This document shows positions 60,073-64,000 of a stretch of 64,000 nucleotides of DNA, in pieces. The notes beneath the pieces were generated by a model. That model saw nothing but the letters and a program-made list of their open reading frames with translations. It made no database searches and was not told the origin of the DNA. The translations under genes were made by a program, and so were the position numbers. Position 1 is the first letter of the stretch; each line of letters begins with the position of its first letter. Source of the DNA: Dyadobacter arcticus (GTDB lineage: Bacteria; Bacteroidota; Bacteroidia; Cytophagales; Spirosomataceae); the NCBI RefSeq assembly GCF_011762185.1, contig NZ_JAASQJ010000007.1, forward strand, positions 1 through 64,000, given 5' to 3'.

Positions 60073-62259
60073 TTAGTTAAATATAAAAGTTGTTAATCCA
60101 CCTCTTGCACCAGGCACTAATTGGGCAACCGCATCAGCACGGTAATAGCCTCCGCATCCTTCATTTGGGCAAGGCCAGCGATTGAGGGTATCGAGCCCGA
60201 TCTTCGTTGCCATTTTTACAATCCGTCCCGGACTGTTGGATTGCCAAGGCTCATTCACCAGATTAGATGATTTTCTAATCCACTTATTGCCAACGAAATA
60301 GGACCATTCGTATCCGGACGGCAGGTTCACAGTTCCAATGTCGCTGATCAGCCACGCGCCAGCCAGATTAGGATCTGCGACAATGGATAATGTCAATACC
60401 TCGGGATAACCGGTCGACGATATTTTTGGCGTTACAGTATTACTATTTGTGCATCCAACGGTTTTAGTAACGCTCAACGAACCTGAAACAACGCTTATAC
60501 AGCTCTCAACAGTACATTTGGCGGTGTAAGTCCCAACTACGGATGTTGTGTAAGTGGCACCCGAAGCAACTTGCGTGCCGTCCCTGAACCAGGTTATAGT
60601 TCCCGCACAACCGGATGCAGAGAGCGTGACCGTTTGATTTGTTTCTGGACAAACCGTTGTCCCCGCGGTTTTCGCAATAGTGGGCGCAGCTGGTGTTACA
60701 CAAGTTGTACCGCCTGTAACACAAATCCGATCCTGGCGACAGCTTCCGGCTCCGCTACCCGCAATGCGAATGGTATTGTTGCCCGAAGTCAGGTTCGTAT
60801 TGAAAGTATAATCGGTATAACCAATGTTCCAGGAGCCCGAGTTGGGCAAAGTGAATGTCTGGGATGCACCTCCGTTGATCATCAAACTCACAATTGGCGC
60901 ACTGGAAGAATAGTACCGCAGCTTAATCTGGTAGCTTCCTGCCGAGGGCACATTGGTTATTACGTAATCTACATAATGGTTATACTGACCTTCCGCACCC
61001 CGCGTTTGACCATTCGAAGCATTTGGATCGCTGCTGACCGGGCCGGTAGCAACCGCCATGGACTCGGCTTCCGCACATTGACTGAATGCAGCCCCGCAAT
61101 TGGCGGATTGAGTTACCGTGATTACAGCGGAGATCGCACTGGTGCAGCCATCTTGTGTGCAAGTAGCCGTATAATTTCCTGCGTCACTTTTTGTAATGCT
61201 GGTTCCCGTGCCTGTTTGAGCGCCATCCTTAAACCATGTGATAGCACCTGCGCAGCCCGTGGCAGTCAGCGTAACTGTCTGGTTGGTAGCTGAACATACC
61301 GATGTTCCCGAAGTTTTGCTGATGGCTGGCGCCGTGGGTGAGGTGCAGGGCGCAGCACTTCCGGTTACACAGATTCTGTCCTGACGACAGCTACCACCTC
61401 CGGTTCCCTCTATACGTATGATATTATTCCCGGCATTTAGATTGACATTGAAGCTGGTCTCCGTGGGCGTAATGTTCCAGGAATTAGAATTCGACAACAC
61501 TTTCGACTGGGTGTTTCCACCATTCACTAATACATTGATTGTTGGTGGCGAGGAGGAATAATAGCGAAGTGTAATTTGATAGACTCCGGCTGATGGTACG
61601 CCCAAAACCGCGTAGTCAACATAATGATTATATTGATTTTCAAGCCCTCTTGTGTTACCGTTCGATGCATTGGGATCGCTGGTAACCGCTCCGGTTGCGG
61701 CGGCCATATTTTCTGCCTCCAAGCATTGACTAAAAGCACTGATCTTAGCTGCAGCTTGCAACACATAGCCTGACGATGAGTCGGTTACTGTTATCGCTAG
61801 CTGTCCCCTTGCTAAAAACCTCCCGATTTCAACAGAATGTGCGGTTCCTCTAAGCAGCTGGAAGGTAGATGATAAAGGTGTAGAAGTAAATCTCCCCCTA
61901 ACCTTATACTCTACCCGCGGCTTACTACCCGACAACTTATCGCCGACAAAATCAAAGTAACTGCCACCGGTTTGTACAAACGCATCCGGAAATACCATTT
62001 TGAGCCTGAAATCAGTGTCTAGCATTGTGGAAAACAGCCGGTCATCCCAATGGTTGCGGATACTGCATGCAATTGTCAATTCAAACTCTTCGCCTACAGT
62101 CACAGAAGGGTTATTTGTGGTCAGAGTGAATAAAACGGGATCAATGTCCGCGTCTTCCGCAACCAGACCGGCACGGGCATGTTGCTGACTTAGCAATAAA
62201 AACAATGCAAGCATGTGCGAAATGCAGGAAATCTTTTTCCTGATACTTTTAGGGTTCAT
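60073..62259 (-). CDS. Exported protein with two CBM-plus-Ig-like repeat units
   Basis: A 728-residue exported protein. A signal peptide (about 1-30) is followed by a beta-rich domain (about 35-175). Then a unit of about 220 residues occurs twice: a carbohydrate-binding-like module (QCLEAENMAAATG, NASNGNTRGLENQYNHYVDY, LRYYSSS, GGSCRQDRICVTG) followed by an Ig-like domain (TVTLTATGCAGAITWFKDG). The copies (about 61735-61078 and 61077-60420) remain very similar. The C-terminus is a Cys-containing domain (WPCPNEGCGGYYRADA). It is probably a secreted or surface protein that binds polysaccharide. Confidence 0.78.
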   Translation of the reverse strand: MNPKSIRKKISCISHMLALFLLLSQQHARAGLVAEDADIDPVLFTLTTNNPSVTVGEEFELTIACSIRNHWDDRLFSTMLDTDFRLKMVFPDAFVQTGGSYFDFVGDKLSGSKPRVEYKVRGRFTSTPLSSTFQLLRGTAHSVEIGRFLARGQLAITVTDSSSGYVLQAAAKISAFSQCLEAENMAAATGAVTSDPNASNGNTRGLENQYNHYVDYAVLGVPSAGVYQITLRYYSSSPPTINVLVNGGNTQSKVLSNSNSWNITPTETSFNVNLNAGNNIIRIEGTGGGSCRQDRICVTGSAAPCTSPTAPAISKTSGTSVCSATNQTVTLTATGCAGAITWFKDGAQTGTGTSITKSDAGNYTATCTQDGCTSAISAVITVTQSANCGAAFSQCAEAESMAVATGPVSSDPNASNGQTRGAEGQYNHYVDYVITNVPSAGSYQIKLRYYSSSAPIVSLMINGGASQTFTLPNSGSWNIGYTDYTFNTNLTSGNNTIRIAGSGAGSCRQDRICVTGGTTCVTPAAPTIAKTAGTTVCPETNQTVTLSASGCAGTITWFRDGTQVASGATYTTSVVGTYTAKCTVESCISVVSGSLSVTKTVGCTNSNTVTPKISSTGYPEVLTLSIVADPNLAGAWLISDIGTVNLPSGYEWSYFVGNKWIRKSSNLVNEPWQSNSPGRIVKMATKIGLDTLNRWPCPNEGCGGYYRADAVAQLVPGARGGLTTFIFN

Positions 62260-62321
62260 AATAAAATATTTAAATGAAACGCCGTAAAAGTAGTTTATCA
62301 GTTTTTGTAATAATCGTAATC

Positions 62322-62367
62322 AATCACCTCAAAATCTGACGTAAAATCACCTCAATTTTTGATGTAT
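62322..62367. promoter_or_regulatory. Two tandem 23-bp direct repeats in a divergent promoter region
   Basis: Copy 1 (62322-62344) and copy 2 (62345-62367) match at 18 of 23 positions, with an identical first 11 bases AATCACCTCAA. Each also contains a TCA-N10-TGA dyad, the shape of a site for a dimeric HTH protein. They lie 63 nt upstream of the CBM-protein start and 139 nt upstream of the LuxR-type gene. Confidence 0.6.
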
Positions 62368-62505
62368 TTGTATTTCATTTTATACATTTACCTTTATTAC
62401 AAAGATGAGCTACTATTTAATAAGCAGCACTTATTATTCTATTATTTATACTTATAATTTGTCATTTTGAAGCCTCTTTCAGCACGCTATACATTCCCAT
62501 TAATT

Positions 62506-62796
62506 ATGAAGCTCCGCCCTTCAAACAATTCTCCTTTAGCCGATCCCGAATATTTCAAAATCAACAAGCTATTATTTAAGCTTACCTGTAGGGAATGGGA
62601 TGTTGTTATGTTGCTCTGCGAAGGGTTAACAAGTCCGGAGATTGGCCTTCTTCTTTTTGTGGAGGCCAGAAGCATAGACAATTACAGAACACGTATCAGT
62701 AAAAAGCTTAAACTGAGAGGAAGAAATACGCTATTTCGGTTTTGCTTCTTTCACCAGGTACATTTAAGAAAATTCTATAAGTTGGTACGCGCCTGA
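62506..62796 (+). CDS. Single-domain LuxR-type helix-turn-helix protein
   Basis: About 96 residues from the ATG at 62506; a TTG 13 codons earlier is less likely. It is mostly a GerE/LuxR-type HTH: KLTCREWDVVMLLCEGLTSPEIGLLLFVEARSIDNYRTRISKKLKLRGRNTLF. There is no receiver or ligand-binding domain. The recognition-helix region and the R-T-I/R-x-K-L end are intact. Its position divergent from the CBM operon, with tandem repeats between, suggests it regulates that operon or itself (inference). Confidence 0.78.
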   Translation: MKLRPSNNSPLADPEYFKINKLLFKLTCREWDVVMLLCEGLTSPEIGLLLFVEARSIDNYRTRISKKLKLRGRNTLFRFCFFHQVHLRKFYKLVRA

Positions 62797-62844
62797 TATC
62801 AAATTGATAAAATTGACTTTTTGCACACACTTAAACCCTCAAAA

Positions 62845-64000
62845 ATGACCATTAGAAAATTAAGATTTGCGAGTATCACCTATTTACTACTACCCAATTT
62901 CATTTTCTTTTATAGCTGGACACAGTTTCCAATTAATATTGCAGGCATTCTTTTACTAACCTATTTGTTAAGAGAGGACTTTAAAGACACAAGTTTTTGC
63001 AAAACAGATCAGCTCGGTCTGGGTGACCTGATAGTATTGGCAACCACCGGTATCATCCTGGCACTCATTTCAGGAACAGCAGGTCTTTGTTATCAAACAG
63101 CTGATTATTGGTGCCATAACGCCAAATTTCATGAGTTGTTCTCCCAGGAGTGGCCAATTCGGATCCCTGCTGCCGGGCCTGTTGTATCCTATTATTACGG
63201 TTATTACCTCGTACCAGCGCTATACTTTAAAATTGTCGGCGGCATCAGTGAAACATTCATTTTCCTGTGGACCGCTGCAGGTCTTTCCCTGGGTATTGCA
63301 TGGCTCTACCTGGTATTGAAGAGAAAAATCTGGTTTGTACTGCCCGTTATATGCGTTGGAGATTTGCCCCGTTTAATAAATAATTTGTTCCAAAAATTGT
63401 CCATCAGACTCTATGAATATGCTGACTTCGGCATCGAACATTGGTCGGCGTTTGAAAATTTATTCTGGGTGCCTAATCAGGTAATTCCATCCCTGATCAC
63501 AGCCGGAATGCTTACGTATATTATAAAAAATCGATTAAAGTTAAACTTGATTATTTTTCCATTATCCTTGACTTTTTGGTGGGCAATATTTCCAGCATTT
63601 ACGTGCAGTGTACTAGTTGGGGTTTTATTATTCAAAGAATTGATCAGTAATCCAACTCAAATAAAATGGAATTCTATTATTAAAAACATAACGCTACCTG
63701 GTATGATCGTTGTTAGTATTTTAATATTCTTTTTATCTCATCAATCAACACCAATATCAGGACTAATATGGAATTTCAGAACTAATTATCAAGATTTGAT
63801 TTCCGAATATTTGTCGAACATATTACTGAATGTAGTTATCATTTCAATTGCATATATCTGTTTGAACAAGAGCACCTTAAATGTATTAAATCCTTTTCCA
63901 CTGGTAATCTCATTATTGTTAGCCATCATTCTGCCCAGTTATAGAATTGGGAAAGTAAATGATTTTCTTTTTAGGGGAATGATACCACTTTTAATTATAA
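62845..64000 (+). CDS. Multi-pass membrane protein, 3' end outside the window
   Basis: The frame from the ATG at 62845 is open to the window end at 64000, at least 385 residues. It has many hydrophobic helices (YLLLPNFIFFYSW, LIVLATTGIILALISG, FIFLWTAAGLSLGIAWLYLVL). Near residue 100 is a loop DYWCHNAKFHELFSQEWPIRIP, followed by SYYYGYYLVPALYF. The loop pattern resembles GT-C or Wzy-like membrane proteins of Bacteroidota, but I cannot name a family. It starts 48 nt after the LuxR-type gene. Confidence 0.75.
   Translation, partial: MTIRKLRFASITYLLLPNFIFFYSWTQFPINIAGILLLTYLLREDFKDTSFCKTDQLGLGDLIVLATTGIILALISGTAGLCYQTADYWCHNAKFHELFSQEWPIRIPAAGPVVSYYYGYYLVPALYFKIVGGISETFIFLWTAAGLSLGIAWLYLVLKRKIWFVLPVICVGDLPRLINNLFQKLSIRLYEYADFGIEHWSAFENLFWVPNQVIPSLITAGMLTYIIKNRLKLNLIIFPLSLTFWWAIFPAFTCSVLVGVLLFKELISNPTQIKWNSIIKNITLPGMIVVSILIFFLSHQSTPISGLIWNFRTNYQDLISEYLSNILLNVVIISIAYICLNKSTLNVLNPFPLVISLLLAIILPSYRIGKVNDFLFRGMIPLLII

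Noticed and set aside
60571..61293. A 240-codon plus-strand frame over the CBM/Ig protein
   Set aside because: It is antisense to a repeated, clearly coding sequence and is Arg/Ser/Cys-rich without any motif.
1..64000. CRISPR arrays, insertion sequences and prophage genes
   Set aside because: I see no regularly spaced repeats, transposase, integrase, or phage structural gene anywhere in the window.

Overview
The window looks like the chromosome of a Cytophagales-type Bacteroidota bacterium, close to Dyadobacter or Spirosoma in flavour (inference, no database search). The sequence supports this in four ways: a GldH gliding lipoprotein; three large secreted proteins that end in the gliding-motility-associated (CHU_C, T9SS type B) sorting domain; small Bacteroidota-type families (DUF2795, DUF3127, PspC); and several promoters of the Bacteroidota form TTTG-N19-TAnnTTTG, for example before tRNA-Phe and before the DUF3127 gene. 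Most genes are ordinary chromosomal housekeeping genes. I see no insertion sequence, prophage or CRISPR array.

Layout. 0-10 kb: tRNA-Phe, a membrane-bound heterodisulfide-reductase-like Fe-S pair, gldH, an orphan PhoB-like regulator, an AsmA-like protein, lysS and a cold-shock gene, the last two separated by a perfect 42-nt palindrome. 10-16 kb: PspC, a glycosyltransferase, YbaB, and two tandem secreted PKD/CHU_C paralogues. 16-25 kb: ribBA, a GNAT enzyme, rfaE1, an outer-membrane barrel, a ChbG-like deacetylase, a nucleotidyltransferase, lpdA, a free-standing 23S-IVS-type four-helix-bundle gene, and prfB with its programmed +1 frameshift. 25-35 kb: a toxin-antitoxin pair whose toxin is frameshifted, a hydrolase, an MHS transporter, DoxX, then a minus-strand group (sodium symporter, DHDPS-family lyase, region-2-only sigma-like protein, AraC regulator), TVP38, and a trans-sulfuration enzyme preceded by a large hairpin repeat. 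34-46 kb: DUF3127 overlapping crcB, AlbA_2, DUF2795, cutC, a penicillin acylase, an OmpH-like chaperone, and a succinate dehydrogenase/fumarate reductase cluster (sdhC-sdhA-[GT-C glycosyltransferase]-sdhB) with an unrelated membrane glycosyltransferase inside it. 46-57 kb: a 970-residue CHU_C protein, fabD, tRNA-Gln, a decayed TlpA-like thioredoxin pseudogene, a TetR regulator, a flippase, MlaFE, an SDR, a ROK kinase and a GT2. 57-64 kb: a PhyH dioxygenase, two adjacent secreted proteins (one of unknown fold, one with duplicated carbohydrate-binding plus Ig-like units), a LuxR-type HTH protein divergent from them, and a membrane protein cut by the window end.

Themes. Cell-envelope and secretion functions dominate: T9SS cargo, AsmA, OmpH, MlaFE, flippase, glycosyltransferases, acylase. 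The minus-strand symporter/lyase/AraC group looks like a catabolic unit for a sugar-acid-like substrate (inference). The sites I consider most worth a second look are: the tandem 23-bp direct repeats between the CBM-protein operon and the LuxR-type gene; the four-helix-bundle gene flanked by inverted repeats; the A6-tract frameshift in the RelE/ParE-like toxin; the glycosyltransferase inside the sdh cluster; the hairpin repeat ending 16 nt before the trans-sulfuration gene; and the sigma-like protein without region 4. I did not find a clearly new multi-gene defence or biosynthetic system.
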